DNA of 64,000 bases from JADLHS01 sp049840435. Its GTDB lineage: Bacteria > Verrucomicrobiota > Verrucomicrobiia > Limisphaerales > JADLHS01. The first letter of the stretch is position 1; each line of letters opens with the position of its first letter. The position numbers and the translations under genes were made by a program. Under the pieces are notes generated by a model. The model did no database searches, was not told where the DNA came from, and saw only the letters and a program-made list of their open reading frames with translations. The stretch spans positions 55,178 to 119,177 of the forward strand of contig JASGKY010000029.1 of NCBI GenBank assembly GCA_049840435.1, written 5' to 3'. This document shows, in pieces, positions 18,980-27,431 of the stretch.

Positions 18980-19508
18980 TCAGGGACGAGAATTGATGTT
19001 GGCGCTTGCTCCGGCTGGCTCAAGCGACTGACTCCATTTTCGGCAATACCAGAGGGGGATCGCGCCGAACACGCCGAATGAGCAATCAATCAACCGCCAC
19101 CAGAACGGGATGTCGCGCATAGCCCCAAAGATGAGCGCGAACGGAATGACCATCGCGCATGCGATCAAGCCGAAGTCGAACAGCCAGCGGTTGCGCACCG
19201 GATCGCGCAGCACACCGATGAAGGCTACCGCGATGACGAAGTGGCCGAACGCGAGCCAGTCCGTACCCGTAGAACAGCATCGGGTGTCGGACCGCGGTGT
19301 CTTGCAAGGCTTCGCGCGTGAGCAACAACCACCGGGCCAACGTGCTCGTGGTGGTGGCGCTTGTCTGGAACTCGATGCCGAACCAGCGCGCGAGCAAGTC
19401 GAGTTCGGTCACCAGCGGGATGGCCGTCACACTGCTGAGGACGAGGCCGATGATGAAGAACCACGTCCACGCTTTGATGCGGCGGCGGAGAGCTTGTTCT
19501 CGATTCAT
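18980..19508 (-). CDS. Uncharacterised small membrane protein, frameshifted
   Basis: About 175 residues with four or five hydrophobic segments. The N-terminal half (KAWTWFFIIGLVLSSVTAIPL) reads to LFYGYG, then the frame shifts near 19,265 (one surplus G). The continuation DWLAFGHFVIAVAFIGVLRDPVRN and IPLWYCRKWSQ is in the next frame and ends at 18980. I do not recognise a named family. Its ATG overlaps the stop of the DUF1361 gene (ATGA), so the two products are likely made together. Confidence 0.65.
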
Positions 19509-20239
19509 GCGCGAGCCGGGGCGGAAACGCTGGTGTTCGTTGGCGCGGCCAGTTGCATTCCAGCTGGCAGATGTGTCAGCGCGTACAGCATCACATAGCC
19601 GACGAACAAAAAGACGGCGAACAGCGCGAGAAAAGCGAAATGGTGCGGCTGTCCCTGGCCCATGGCAAAGGAGGAAATGCCTTCATAGAGTTTGCCTGGC
19701 TTGGCAACGATGTCCCAACTGTTGAGGCGCAAGAAGCGCCCGAGATAAATGCCAAAGCTGCTTAAACCTGCGATGGCGGCAACGAATCCCCAGCCCATGA
19801 GAAGCCCGCGGCGTTGAATCACGATGGATTGCATCAGGAAAAGGGACACAAACCCGAGCACTAGTCCGGTCAAGGCGCACGAGAGGATCACAGTCAGGTC
19901 CACCCAGAAGTTGAAGTGGAAGCGATTCGTTAGATGGATGAGGTCGGTGAAGATGTAGTAGGCGTTGGGCAGGAACAGCAGCCAGAGTGCGCTGAAGAGC
20001 CAGAACTTGCCGCCGCGATTCGTCTGGGCTTCGGTGCGTTGAAACGTGTCGCGGACGAGCAGGGCAAACACCAGCGGCAGCCAGGCAAGGAACAGATTCC
20101 AGATGAGAAAGCTGTAGTAAAGGTTCTTGGTGAAGAGCACGCGCAACAGGACGATGCCGACGCTGACGGCGGAGGCCAGCCCCAGCGCCGCCATCGGCGC
20201 TAGGGTTTCGCGGCGGAACAACAATTTCAGGACATTCAT
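19505..20239 (-). CDS. DUF1361 family membrane protein
   Basis: 244 residues with seven hydrophobic segments. The stretch YYSFLIWNLFLAWLPLVFALLV and FLPNAYYIFTDLIHL are the characteristic DUF1361 features (Trp-Asn-x-x-Leu-Ala-W and P-N-A-x-Y). The function of the family is unknown. It is an integral membrane protein with an Ala/Thr/Pro-rich cytoplasmic or periplasmic tail. The stop at 19505 overlaps the start of the next membrane protein. Confidence 0.85.
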   Translation of the reverse strand: MNVLKLLFRRETLAPMAALGLASAVSVGIVLLRVLFTKNLYYSFLIWNLFLAWLPLVFALLVRDTFQRTEAQTNRGGKFWLFSALWLLFLPNAYYIFTDLIHLTNRFHFNFWVDLTVILSCALTGLVLGFVSLFLMQSIVIQRRGLLMGWGFVAAIAGLSSFGIYLGRFLRLNSWDIVAKPGKLYEGISSFAMGQGQPHHFAFLALFAVFLFVGYVMLYALTHLPAGMQLAAPTNTSVSAPARA

Positions 20240-20318
20240 AGTCAGTTCTCTTTGGACCGGATCGAGCCCAAAGGGTTCACCTCAAGCAGCCGGCACGCCA
20301 GCTTTGAGTGCGCCGTGG

Positions 20319-21082
20319 TCAGCGTGCAGCATTATCCAGGCAATTGAACCAGTGATTGATGAAAAACACCTTTTTGGTGGGCAAAAAGGATTCCTCCGTT
20401 GGGCCAACGATGGGGCGCAGCGCCGTGGTCATTTGCAACACGACGAGTAAAAAGATGACAGCCCAGGTGTTGAGGCCGGAGTTCGAGCGGGCTTTGGCAT
20501 GAGCGAAGCCGGCTTGCAGGAAGCGTAGGCCGAACGCTGTCGAGATCCCCCAGAAGAGCAGGTGCAGGAAACCCATCCACGCGAGCGAGGCGGTGGATTG
20601 CGAGAAGAGCCAGGCTACGGGCGCGAAACCGATCAACAGAATAGTCATCAGCATCAGCAGCCCGACGACGAGGCCGAAGATTTCCACCAACCGCGCTTGG
20701 CGCCGCTCAAGCTGGTAAAAATGTAAAGGCTTGGCAGGCAGATGAGCGTTGAGATGAGCAGGCCACACGTGACCTTGACGGGGGCGGCCCACCATCGGGC
20801 GCCGCCGGAGAATGAGCCGACGATGACGCCGTAGATGGCGCTGCACACGATCGCGACGAACAACATGCCAGCGATGAGTCCGCCGGCACCGGGTTGCCGG
20901 AGTTGAAACATCAACCGCCGGGGCTGGCGTAGCAACGCTTCAATGGCCACGATGACGTTCGGGATCGGCTCACGTTCGGCGGGATCATCGCCGAGTGGGC
21001 GTGGGCCGTGAAGCGGCGGTGGCGGCAGATGGGATGGAGTTTGCGGTGGGTAAGGTGGTTGGTTTGGATAGGATTCATTCAT
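20319..21082 (-). CDS. Yip1-like uncharacterised membrane protein, frameshifted
   Basis: About 253 residues. A Pro-rich cytoplasmic N-terminus (NQPPYPPQTPSHLPPPPL) precedes five hydrophobic segments. The N-terminal frame ends its sensible part at LYIFTSLSGA; the continuation QARLVEIFGLVVGLLMLMTI lies in another frame and runs to 20319, so one base is missing near 20,697. The pattern of a soluble leader, a conserved P-x-x-L-Y-x-F-T-x-L-x-G motif and a five-helix bundle is reminiscent of Yip1/YIF-like membrane proteins, but this is a weak impression. Confidence 0.6.
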
Positions 21083-21096
21083 AGTTTTAGGATGTT

Positions 21097-21807
21097 TCAG
21101 TTAAAGAGGCGGAGACCGGAGCGGAGCACGGTTTCAAAAAAGTTTCCGTTAAAAGCGTCGGCGCGGAGGAATTGCACCGGCAATCCTGGCGAACCGATGA
21201 AGGGGCGCAGAATCCACGAGAGCTGACTGCCAAGGAACAGATTGCCTGCCAGCCACGCAAGCAGGACGCGCCAAGCGGCAGTGGGTTGTCCGGCGAGATG
21301 CCGGAGCAACTGCCACAGCCGCAAATTTGCGGCGATGCCGGCGAAAGCGATGGTTGCTACGAGCAGCAACAACACGCCGGCGTGGGTTTCGGAGTTGTTT
21401 GCGCCGGGCGTCAGCGGTGGTGCATTCCAGATGACAAAGGCGGCGAGCGGACTCATTGCGCCGAGGATTGCCGCCGCCAAGGCGAAACTGGTGAGGATGG
21501 CGAGAAAGGATTGTCGGAAGGCGATCTGTAAGCCCAACAGCGGCGCCAGCATGGCGTTCAACAGGCCGTTGCCCGCCGCAGTGAGGAGCATGATCAGCGG
21601 CAGTTTAATGGCGGCATATAGGGCTTGCTCGGGGGCACGCCACCAGCCAATTGCCAGCCCGAAGGCGCCAGCCCCAGCGATGATGAACGTGCAGTCACGC
21701 AACAAATTCGGGGTTCGCCAATGGGCGGTCCAGCTCCGCAGCGCGGGTAGTTCGCCGCGCAAGAGTGAGGCAAACGGCGGGGCGGTGGGTGGCGAGGTGG
21801 CGTTCAT
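21097..21807 (-). CDS. Uncharacterised polytopic membrane protein
   Basis: 236 residues with six predicted hydrophobic segments, for example FIIAGAGAFGLAIGWW, AIKLPLIMLLTAAGNGLLNAML and AGVLLLLVATIAFAGIAANL. The segment WILRPFIGSPGLPVQFLRADAFNGNFFETV near the C-terminus is well conserved in PVC-group proteins I have seen annotated only as hypothetical. The start at 21807 overlaps the preceding stop (ATGA), and the downstream gene begins 14 bp later, so it belongs to the membrane-protein operon. Confidence 0.68.
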   Translation of the reverse strand: MNATSPPTAPPFASLLRGELPALRSWTAHWRTPNLLRDCTFIIAGAGAFGLAIGWWRAPEQALYAAIKLPLIMLLTAAGNGLLNAMLAPLLGLQIAFRQSFLAILTSFALAAAILGAMSPLAAFVIWNAPPLTPGANNSETHAGVLLLLVATIAFAGIAANLRLWQLLRHLAGQPTAAWRVLLAWLAGNLFLGSQLSWILRPFIGSPGLPVQFLRADAFNGNFFETVLRSGLRLFN

Positions 21808-22510
21808 GGTTGAGTTGTGGCGGGGTGGAGTTGGTTGCGCCAGTGCCATAATTCTGAGATGACCGGAATGCTCATCAGGCTGAGTGCGACTGCGAACAAC
21901 GGCCAGTTAAACTGTGTTGGCAATACTTCGCGCACGACTGCAACCCCCTGATGCGCGGCTCGCATGGTGTCCGTCATGAAGACCAGCAGTGCCAGCATTC
22001 CGCCGCTGAAACAACAAATCCGCCCGCCCCAGTTCGACAAGGGCGGGGCAGGGGTGCGTTCAAAAAGGACCGCGAAAGTGCCCCAGATCATCATCAACGT
22101 CGCGATTAATACGGGGGCCAATACCGGCCCCCACCACGGTAGCGGCAGTAGAAAGAGAATGTCCCAGTCCAGCAATGACTGGGCCAACCGCACATTGCTT
22201 TGAGGAACACGTAGTAGAAGATGTCCCAGACGCCAAAGGCGATGAGCATGTAGCCAAGGCGCGTGCGCCAGGTGTTCCCGGCGAGCATACCAACGGTAAA
22301 GAGCATGATGAGCGTGGCGAGTTCCCGCACTAATTCGATGGGGCCAAGCTTGCCGACCAGCGGGAGTGGATTGGGTTGATAGGGTTCAATGCGATTTACG
22401 AACGTGCGAAGGTCAAAGACAACCGCGGATTCCACCCAAGCCATGGCAATGGCGTAGGTCACGACAATCAGCCAGCGAGATAGATTCTGATGCGATGAAA
22501 ACATTCTCAT
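21804..22510 (-). CDS. Uncharacterised membrane protein, frameshifted
   Basis: About 235 residues and six or seven hydrophobic segments. The start MRMFSSHQNLSRWLIVVTYAIAMAWVE overlaps the upstream stop as TAATG. The frame is lost near 22,183: AMCGWP is followed in the next frame by QSLLDWDILFLLPLPWWGP and continues to the stop at 21804. One missing base accounts for it. The DWDILFL-x-P-x-P-W-W-G-P segment suggests a membrane enzyme or channel, but no family is recognised. Confidence 0.65.
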
Positions 22511-23427
22511 TAGGTGTGGAGTGGTGAGGTGTGAGCGTTGCGAGGCTGGGCAACGTAATTCGCCAGATGGGCCATCCATTCCACGGGTTTCAAGGCATAG
22601 TGAACGACATCGGCCTTGAGCGGGGAATTGATTTGGCGCGCGATCATTGGGCCGAAGCGATTGTAGCGGTGCCGAAAGCGGTAAAGCGTTTGCGGTGACC
22701 GTTCCTGCCAAAGTTGTTCGAAGTTCCAGAGCGCCATTAATTGTTGGTTTGCGATCCGGCGGTTGCCGCGGTGGAGTGTTTCAGCGAATGGTCCGACGAG
22801 ACGCTTGTGTCCACAGCTTGCCGCAGTCACAACAAAGCATTCCGGAGGCGTGTTCGGCAACGTCTCAAAGATCCGGCGCGACCACACTAGGCCAGCAATC
22901 CAAAAAGGCAGCGAACCTAGCAAATAAACCAGATACCAGATCGGATTCGGGCGGGTGCGGCCGTGGGCTTGCACGAGTCGCACCCCATGCCAGACTGCCG
23001 TGTATAACGGGACGATGAGATAAACCATCATTCGGGCGGATTCGGCTCGCAACGTTGCCGCCCCGTAGGCGAAGCATGCGCCTGCCACCGCACAGCCAAG
23101 GAAGAGGCCCATGACCAAGTCGCGGGCCAGCGGTCGGGTGGGGCGGCAAATCTCCGCGACGTAGAAGGAAATGAGCGCCCACAATACCACTGGCGCCAGG
23201 GCCAGCTTGCCCAGATGAAAACAGTCCAACCAACCATGCGGGCAGTCGCCTTTCCATTCTGGGGTGAGAAAGGCGCTGAGCAAAAAGACCAGCAGTGGGA
23301 CGAGGATGCCAAAAACCGACGCTAGGAACGCGAGCGTAAGCCGTTTGAGGGAGCATTCGACCAACAGGCTCGGTAATGCCAGCAGCAACCCAATGACGCC
23401 AATGATGAAGAAGCTCACAAGCATCAA
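22510..23427 (-). CDS. Uncharacterised membrane protein with soluble C-terminal domain
   Basis: 305 residues. Six or seven hydrophobic segments occupy residues 1-190. A soluble C-terminal part of about 110 residues starts at PPECFVVTAASCGHKRLVGPF and contains LWNFEQLWQERSPQTLYRFRHRYNRFGPMIA, rich in aromatic and basic residues. This C-terminal pattern recurs in proteins labelled DUF6688 or hypothetical, but I am not certain of the assignment. The start ATG overlaps the ispH stop (ATGA), so it is translated with IspH. Confidence 0.68.
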   Translation of the reverse strand: MMLVSFFIIGVIGLLLALPSLLVECSLKRLTLAFLASVFGILVPLLVFLLSAFLTPEWKGDCPHGWLDCFHLGKLALAPVVLWALISFYVAEICRPTRPLARDLVMGLFLGCAVAGACFAYGAATLRAESARMMVYLIVPLYTAVWHGVRLVQAHGRTRPNPIWYLVYLLGSLPFWIAGLVWSRRIFETLPNTPPECFVVTAASCGHKRLVGPFAETLHRGNRRIANQQLMALWNFEQLWQERSPQTLYRFRHRYNRFGPMIARQINSPLKADVVHYALKPVEWMAHLANYVAQPRNAHTSPLHT

Positions 23428-24284
23428 GAGTGAGGAGTGATCGCAGGTTGAAGGCAGAATTCCCGGAGGCGTGCCTCTACCGCATCAATCAAAACATCGG
23501 GGGTTGAAGTGCCAGCCGTGATGCCGATCGTGTCGGATTCGCGAAACCAATCTTTGCAAAGGTCCGTGGCGGTCTGGACATGGTGCACACGGGGGCAATG
23601 TTTGGCGCAGGTGGCGACGAGTTCACGGGTGTTATTGCTGTGAGCGCCGCCAATGACAATGACGACGTCGCAGTGTTGTGCCAGTTCCTCGGCGGCGTGC
23701 TGACGTTGTTTGGTTGGCTGGCAAACGGTGTCGATGAAGCGAACCTCTGATTTCGGGAAACGTTGGCGGATCATGAGTGCCAGTTCCCGGACCCGTTCAA
23801 TAGGTTGGGTGGTTTGGGCCACGACGCCGAAGCAAGGACGCTCCGTCAGGTTTAAAACCTCTTGGGCTGAAAGCACGACGTCGAAATCAGTCAAATCTCC
23901 GGTCATGCCTCGCACTTCGACATGCTCGCGTTTGCCAATGATGACGGGATGTGCGCCTTCAGCTACCAGTTTGGTCAGGGCGCGGTGGGCGACGTGTACC
24001 AGTGGGCAAGTGGCTTCCAACACTTGAAAGCCGTGCGCACGGGTGGCGGCCAGGGTTTTCTTCGAGGTGCCATGTGCGGTGATCATTACGGCCCGCGTGC
24101 TGATGCTCTCGGGTTCTGGTTCGAACTGAACGCCGCGCGACCGCAACTCAGCCAACACGGTTTCATTGTGGACCAGGTCGCCGAGGACGGTCAGCGGTTG
24201 GAGGAGGGCGGTCTCCTTGGCCAAGGCGATGGCGTCGCGGACGCCGAAACACATGCCGAGATGTTCGGCCTTGAGGATTTTCAT
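23424..24284 (-). CDS. ispH: 4-hydroxy-3-methylbut-2-enyl diphosphate reductase
   Basis: 286 residues; last enzyme of the MEP isoprenoid pathway, producing IPP and DMAPP. The three iron-sulfur cluster cysteines are C12 (GMCFGV), C93 (ATCPLV) and C188 (TVCQPT). Substrate-contacting residues H39 and N40 (LVHNETV), H71 (TAHGTS), H121 and E123 (EHVEV) and the SNN triad (residues 216-218) are present. It is the first gene after a perfect palindrome at 24300 and is coupled by ATGA to an uncharacterised membrane protein, an unusual neighbour. The isoprenyl diphosphate synthase gene lies separately at 54 kb. Confidence 0.96.
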   Translation of the reverse strand: MKILKAEHLGMCFGVRDAIALAKETALLQPLTVLGDLVHNETVLAELRSRGVQFEPEPESISTRAVMITAHGTSKKTLAATRAHGFQVLEATCPLVHVAHRALTKLVAEGAHPVIIGKREHVEVRGMTGDLTDFDVVLSAQEVLNLTERPCFGVVAQTTQPIERVRELALMIRQRFPKSEVRFIDTVCQPTKQRQHAAEELAQHCDVVIVIGGAHSNNTRELVATCAKHCPRVHHVQTATDLCKDWFRESDTIGITAGTSTPDVLIDAVEARLREFCLQPAITPHS

Positions 24285-24299
24285 ACGTAATGTAGTTAA

Positions 24300-24316
24300 A
24301 CTTTGTATTACAAAGT
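24300..24316. promoter_or_regulatory. Perfect 17-bp palindromic operator, copy 1
   Basis: ACTTTGTATTACAAAGT is an exact inverted repeat of ACTTTGTA around a central T. It lies 15 bp upstream of the ispH start and just after the end of the winged-helix regulator gene. A near-identical palindrome occurs at 25339. The regulator encoded between them is the obvious binding candidate. Confidence 0.72.
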
Positions 24317-24352
24317 GTGTGACTGCGGCGAAACGGTTTTGTTCAAAGAAAT

Positions 24353-24661
24353 TTATTTCGGCTTGGTTTGCTGGAGGATCTGTTCCAGCAGATCAATGTA
24401 GCCGGCGAAAGCTTTCTTGCCGGCGGCGGTCAGGGAGCAGGTGGTGAGTGGTCGGTTCTTCTCGTAAGATTTACTGACGGCAAGGTAGCCGGCCTCCTGC
24501 AAGGTGCGGATGTGCGTGGTGAGGTTACCGTCGGTCATGTCGAGTGTGTCACGGAGTTCGGTGAACGACAGTTCTGGCGTGGCCGCGAGCATGGACATGA
24601 TGGCCAGCCGGCCTTTTTCGTGGATCACGCGATCCAGTTGGAGGAACGGTTCGGGGTTCAC
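24353..24661 (-). CDS. Winged-helix transcriptional regulator (HTH_34/MarR-like)
   Basis: 102 residues, entirely a winged helix-turn-helix. RLAIMSMLAATPELSFTELRDTLDMTDGNLTTHIRTLQEAGYL is the HTH with the recognition helix around DGNLTTHIRTL. The wing carries KSYEKNRPLTTCSLTAAGKKAF, the HTH_34 pattern. The C-terminal helix (YIDLLEQILQQ) probably dimerises. Its ATG overlaps the stop of the preceding membrane protein gene, a common regulator/membrane-protein pairing. Palindromes before and after this pair suggest self-regulation and control of ispH. Confidence 0.88.
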   Translation of the reverse strand: MNPEPFLQLDRVIHEKGRLAIMSMLAATPELSFTELRDTLDMTDGNLTTHIRTLQEAGYLAVSKSYEKNRPLTTCSLTAAGKKAFAGYIDLLEQILQQTKPK

Positions 24662-25332
24662 GCCGCGTTTTCGTTGGGTTCAGTGAAAAAGAGATAAATG
24701 CCGTAGGCGAGTTGTAACAAGCCGAAGAGCGCTCCCATCAGCCAGTGTAGTGTTCGCCATGAACCAACCGGGAAATCCTGGCGCTGGCCGATCAGCATTC
24801 CAAACAATATTGCAACGCCTCCGGTCAAAAACAGCCAGCCTAGCAACCGGATTCCGTCAGTGGTATAAAATCCTGCCGCGTGCAAGGCGCACCCATAAAG
24901 AATCGCCCACAAGGCGACGAGGCAGATCAAAGTGCTACGGTCATACGTCATGCCAGCAGGCGGGTCGCCAGCGATAGGCGCTAAGCTGATGGTGAGAAAC
25001 CACAGGCTCAGGAATAATCCTGCCGTCAGGCAGGGCAGTAAGGCGATGGCCACGCGGCGCGTGGGAGGCGACCAAAAGGGTTCGGCGCTTTTAAGTGCCT
25101 GTCGCCGCACCAGCACCAGCGCTCCCGCCAATCCAACCAAGGCTATCCCCAACCAATATCCGATGAAAGTCGTCTCAGCCTCCACGCGCAACCAGATGCC
25201 AGCAATCGCCGCAATGATTCCTATCGTGCCGGCAAAAGTCATGATCGGTGCCAGCGCCCGCCGATAGAGCGCCGAGCGTTCCATTAGGGTGCGAATGGTG
25301 ATCAATGTATCATGAGCTTGATCCGTCTTCAT
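24658..25332 (-). CDS. Membrane protein paired with winged-helix regulator
   Basis: About 224 residues with six hydrophobic segments, e.g. APIMTFAGTIGIIAAIAGIWL, FIGYWLGIALVGLAGALVLV and LIWGWLF-like helices near the C-terminus. The N-terminal MKTDQAHDTLITIRTLMERSA is a cytoplasmic helix common in proteins encoded next to HTH_34 regulators. I prefer the ATG at 25332 because the alternative at 25347 lies inside the palindromic operator. The function is unknown; it may sense a membrane state and inhibit or assist the regulator. Confidence 0.75.
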   Translation of the reverse strand: MKTDQAHDTLITIRTLMERSALYRRALAPIMTFAGTIGIIAAIAGIWLRVEAETTFIGYWLGIALVGLAGALVLVRRQALKSAEPFWSPPTRRVAIALLPCLTAGLFLSLWFLTISLAPIAGDPPAGMTYDRSTLICLVALWAILYGCALHAAGFYTTDGIRLLGWLFLTGGVAILFGMLIGQRQDFPVGSWRTLHWLMGALFGLLQLAYGIYLFFTEPNENAA

Positions 25333-25338
25333 GAGTTC

Positions 25339-25355
25339 ACTTTGCATTGCAAAGT
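25339..25355. promoter_or_regulatory. Perfect 17-bp palindromic operator, copy 2
   Basis: ACTTTGCATTGCAAAGT, an exact palindrome of ACTTTGCA around a central T. It differs from copy 1 (24300) only by a symmetric pair of substitutions. It sits 7 bp upstream of the membrane-protein ATG, so a bound regulator would cover the translation initiation region and probably the promoter. Confidence 0.75.
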
Positions 25356-25416
25356 TATTCTTAGCAAGGAGGAAGTGGCACTGCCGGGTTGTCGTACGGC
25401 TTTAACCGCTATCCTG

Positions 25417-26445
25417 TCACGGTTGAATCAGCACCTTGCCGAGGACTTGCCGGGCGCGGAGTTTGGCGAAGGCGGCGGCGGTCTCGGCGAGCGGGAAGAT
25501 AGAATCAATCACGGGCGCGAGTTTCCCAGCGGCGGCCCATTCCAAGGTGGCAACGATGTCGGTGCGATTGCGACCGTAGCTGCCGATGAGGCGCTGTTGT
25601 TTCACGAAGAGCGGCCAGAGATTGAGTTTGATCTCACGCCCGGCTGTCGCGCCGCAGGTGACGATGGTGCCGTTGCGAGCAAGGCAATCGAAGCATTTCA
25701 CCAGCACGTCGCCGCCGACGTGTTCAACGATGAGGTCGGCGCCATGTTTGTTGGTATGGTGACGCACGGCGGCGGGCCAATTGGGCTGGGTGGAGTCGAG
25801 GACGATGTCTGCTCCGAGTTCTTTCGCGAGGCGTTGCTTGGCTTCGCTCGAGGCGGTGGTAAGGACGCGAGCGCCGAGTTGTTTGGCGATCTGGATGGCC
25901 GCCGAGCCGACGCCGCTGGCTGCACCCATGACGAGCACCCAATCGCCGGAGCGAACCTGGGTGCGGTTGGTGAGCATGTGCATGGCGGTGCTGCCCGCGA
26001 GGGTGAGCGCTGCGGAGGTATTAAAATCCAAAGCGTCCGGCAAACGCACGAGGGCACGGGAGGGAACAACGACTTGTTCAGCGAATCCGCCATCGCGCGT
26101 GACGCCGAGCAGTTCTCCCTGCAGGCAGAGGGATTCTTCGCCTTGTTGGCAAAACTCACACGCGCCGCAAAAGAGATTCGATTGGATGGCGACGCGGTCG
26201 CCGGGTTTCCAATCCGTGACGTTGCTGCCAATGGAAGCGATGACGCCGGAAACTTCACCGCCGGGCGTGCGTGGGAGCGGGACGAGGATAGGCAAGCCCG
26301 CTGATTCCAGCCAGAGATCAAGATGATTCAAGCCACAGGCGCGCACGGAGACGACGACTTCGTCGGGCGCGGGTTGCGGATCGAGCTGGTTGCGGAGTTC
26401 AAATGTTCCTGGCGAACCGGTAATGACAAGTTGGGCAGCTTTCAC
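25417..26445 (-). CDS. Zinc-containing medium-chain alcohol dehydrogenase/quinone reductase family protein
   Basis: 342 residues. The N-terminal GroES-like domain has a structural-zinc cysteine cluster (FCGACEFCQQGEESLC) and the catalytic-site stretch VRACGLNHLDLW. Here the catalytic Cys-x-His of true alcohol dehydrogenases is only partly kept (ACGLNHLD, then GGEVSG). The Rossmann domain reads GDWVLVMGAASGVGSAAIQIAKQLGA. NADPH-dependent reduction of an enal, quinone or alcohol is likely; the substrate is unknown. It is convergent with nothing close and looks monocistronic. Confidence 0.88.
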   Translation of the reverse strand: MKAAQLVITGSPGTFELRNQLDPQPAPDEVVVSVRACGLNHLDLWLESAGLPILVPLPRTPGGEVSGVIASIGSNVTDWKPGDRVAIQSNLFCGACEFCQQGEESLCLQGELLGVTRDGGFAEQVVVPSRALVRLPDALDFNTSAALTLAGSTAMHMLTNRTQVRSGDWVLVMGAASGVGSAAIQIAKQLGARVLTTASSEAKQRLAKELGADIVLDSTQPNWPAAVRHHTNKHGADLIVEHVGGDVLVKCFDCLARNGTIVTCGATAGREIKLNLWPLFVKQQRLIGSYGRNRTDIVATLEWAAAGKLAPVIDSIFPLAETAAAFAKLRARQVLGKVLIQP

Positions 26446-26746
26446 AGCGGCAGCATAGAATCAGAGGCCGGGGCGGCAGAAGGATTTTTCAACGGGCGGT
26501 CGGGGCAGAGGAAACGCCCACGCTTCTGGATGAGGGGCAGTGATTAAGATTAAGAAAAGATTACGATTAAGGGCTGGAGCTGGCTGGGTCTTTCGGTTAC
26601 CCGGGAGGGGCCGCGGCGCGGTTGACTTCCTACTTCGCTTGATTAGGCTGCGGTCATTGGCTGGAGTTGGAAACAAGTGCGCGAAGCGGGTTCACGACTT
26701 GCCCAGAACGGGGGCCAACTGCGACAGCCCAAACTGAAATTGAATT
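26446..26746. other. Intergenic region
   Basis: About 300 bp between divergent genes. A 71-codon minus-strand frame here has a composition like random translation (Pro/Arg-rich) and no start signal. I see no hairpin, repeat or recognisable promoter. Confidence 0.5.
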
Positions 26747-27322
26747 ATGATCAACCTGACCAAACGTAGTTTTTTTTTCGCGCTGGCATGCGGTGTCGTG
26801 GCGCTGGCGGCTTCCCCGGCTTTTGCGGCCAAAGTGAAGACGGAAGATGAATTGATTGCAGACCTTGCTTCCCCCAAGGAATCGGTAGTCACCGGGGCGA
26901 TGCTCAAACTCGAAAAGGAGCATCCCACCAGCACCAAGTGGCAGCCCGAGGTGAAAAAGATGCTCACTGATTCGCGCTCCGCAGTCCGGCGCAAAGCCGG
27001 TCGCGTGCTGGGCTCGGTCCATGCCGAAGTCAGCGATGTGGATCTCAAGAATATCACCGCGATGTTCAGCGCCACGGACCCGCAAGAGGCCATGGATGCG
27101 TTGAAATCGTTGCGCGGTTTGAAGGCGGAAAGCACCCTGCCGCAGGTGGTGGGATTGCTCCAGAATGCCCATGTTGGCATCGTCCGCGATGCGCTCCGTA
27201 CCCTCGCGGTGTTGGGTAACAAGAGCCATGTTTCTAACATCGAGCCGTTGCTCAAGCACGCCGATCCGAAGGTGCAAAAGGACGCGCAGGACGCGATTTT
27301 TACGCTGAAGGCCAAGTCCTAA
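26747..27322 (+). CDS. Secreted HEAT-repeat protein
   Basis: 191 residues with a signal peptide (RSFFFALACGVVALAASPAFAA). The mature part consists of four or five HEAT-type helical pairs, for example VKKMLTDSRSAVRRKAGRVLGSV, AESTLPQVVGLLQNAHVGIVRDALRTLAVLG and VSNIEPLLKHADPKVQKDAQDAI. Such solenoids are protein-interaction scaffolds. It is likely periplasmic. The gene ends 18 bp before a terminator hairpin, so it appears to be a single-gene unit. Confidence 0.85.
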   Translation: MINLTKRSFFFALACGVVALAASPAFAAKVKTEDELIADLASPKESVVTGAMLKLEKEHPTSTKWQPEVKKMLTDSRSAVRRKAGRVLGSVHAEVSDVDLKNITAMFSATDPQEAMDALKSLRGLKAESTLPQVVGLLQNAHVGIVRDALRTLAVLGNKSHVSNIEPLLKHADPKVQKDAQDAIFTLKAKS

Positions 27323-27340
27323 GCTGCGGGTGTTTTCTCA

Positions 27341-27377
27341 ACGGCGCATCCGGCTGGGCTGGGTGCGCCGTATTTTT
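27341..27377 (+). terminator. Rho-independent terminator after the HEAT-repeat gene
   Basis: An 8-bp perfect stem, ACGGCGCA (27341-27348) with TGCGCCGT (27364-27371), a 15-nt loop that itself is GC-rich, then ATTTTT. Confidence 0.78.
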
Positions 27378-27431
27378 GTTAATACGCCTCAAAACTGCGG
27401 ACAACCTCTTGAGGCACGACAGTTAGGTGGC

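Noticed and set aside
17974..18996. A 340-codon plus-strand frame opposite the ABC ATPase
   Set aside because: The minus strand encodes a complete ATP-binding protein with all motifs; the opposite frame is a shadow of GC-rich codon usage.
25312..26304. A 330-codon plus-strand frame opposite the medium-chain dehydrogenase
   Set aside because: It starts across the palindromic operator, shows no family features and mirrors the dehydrogenase codons.
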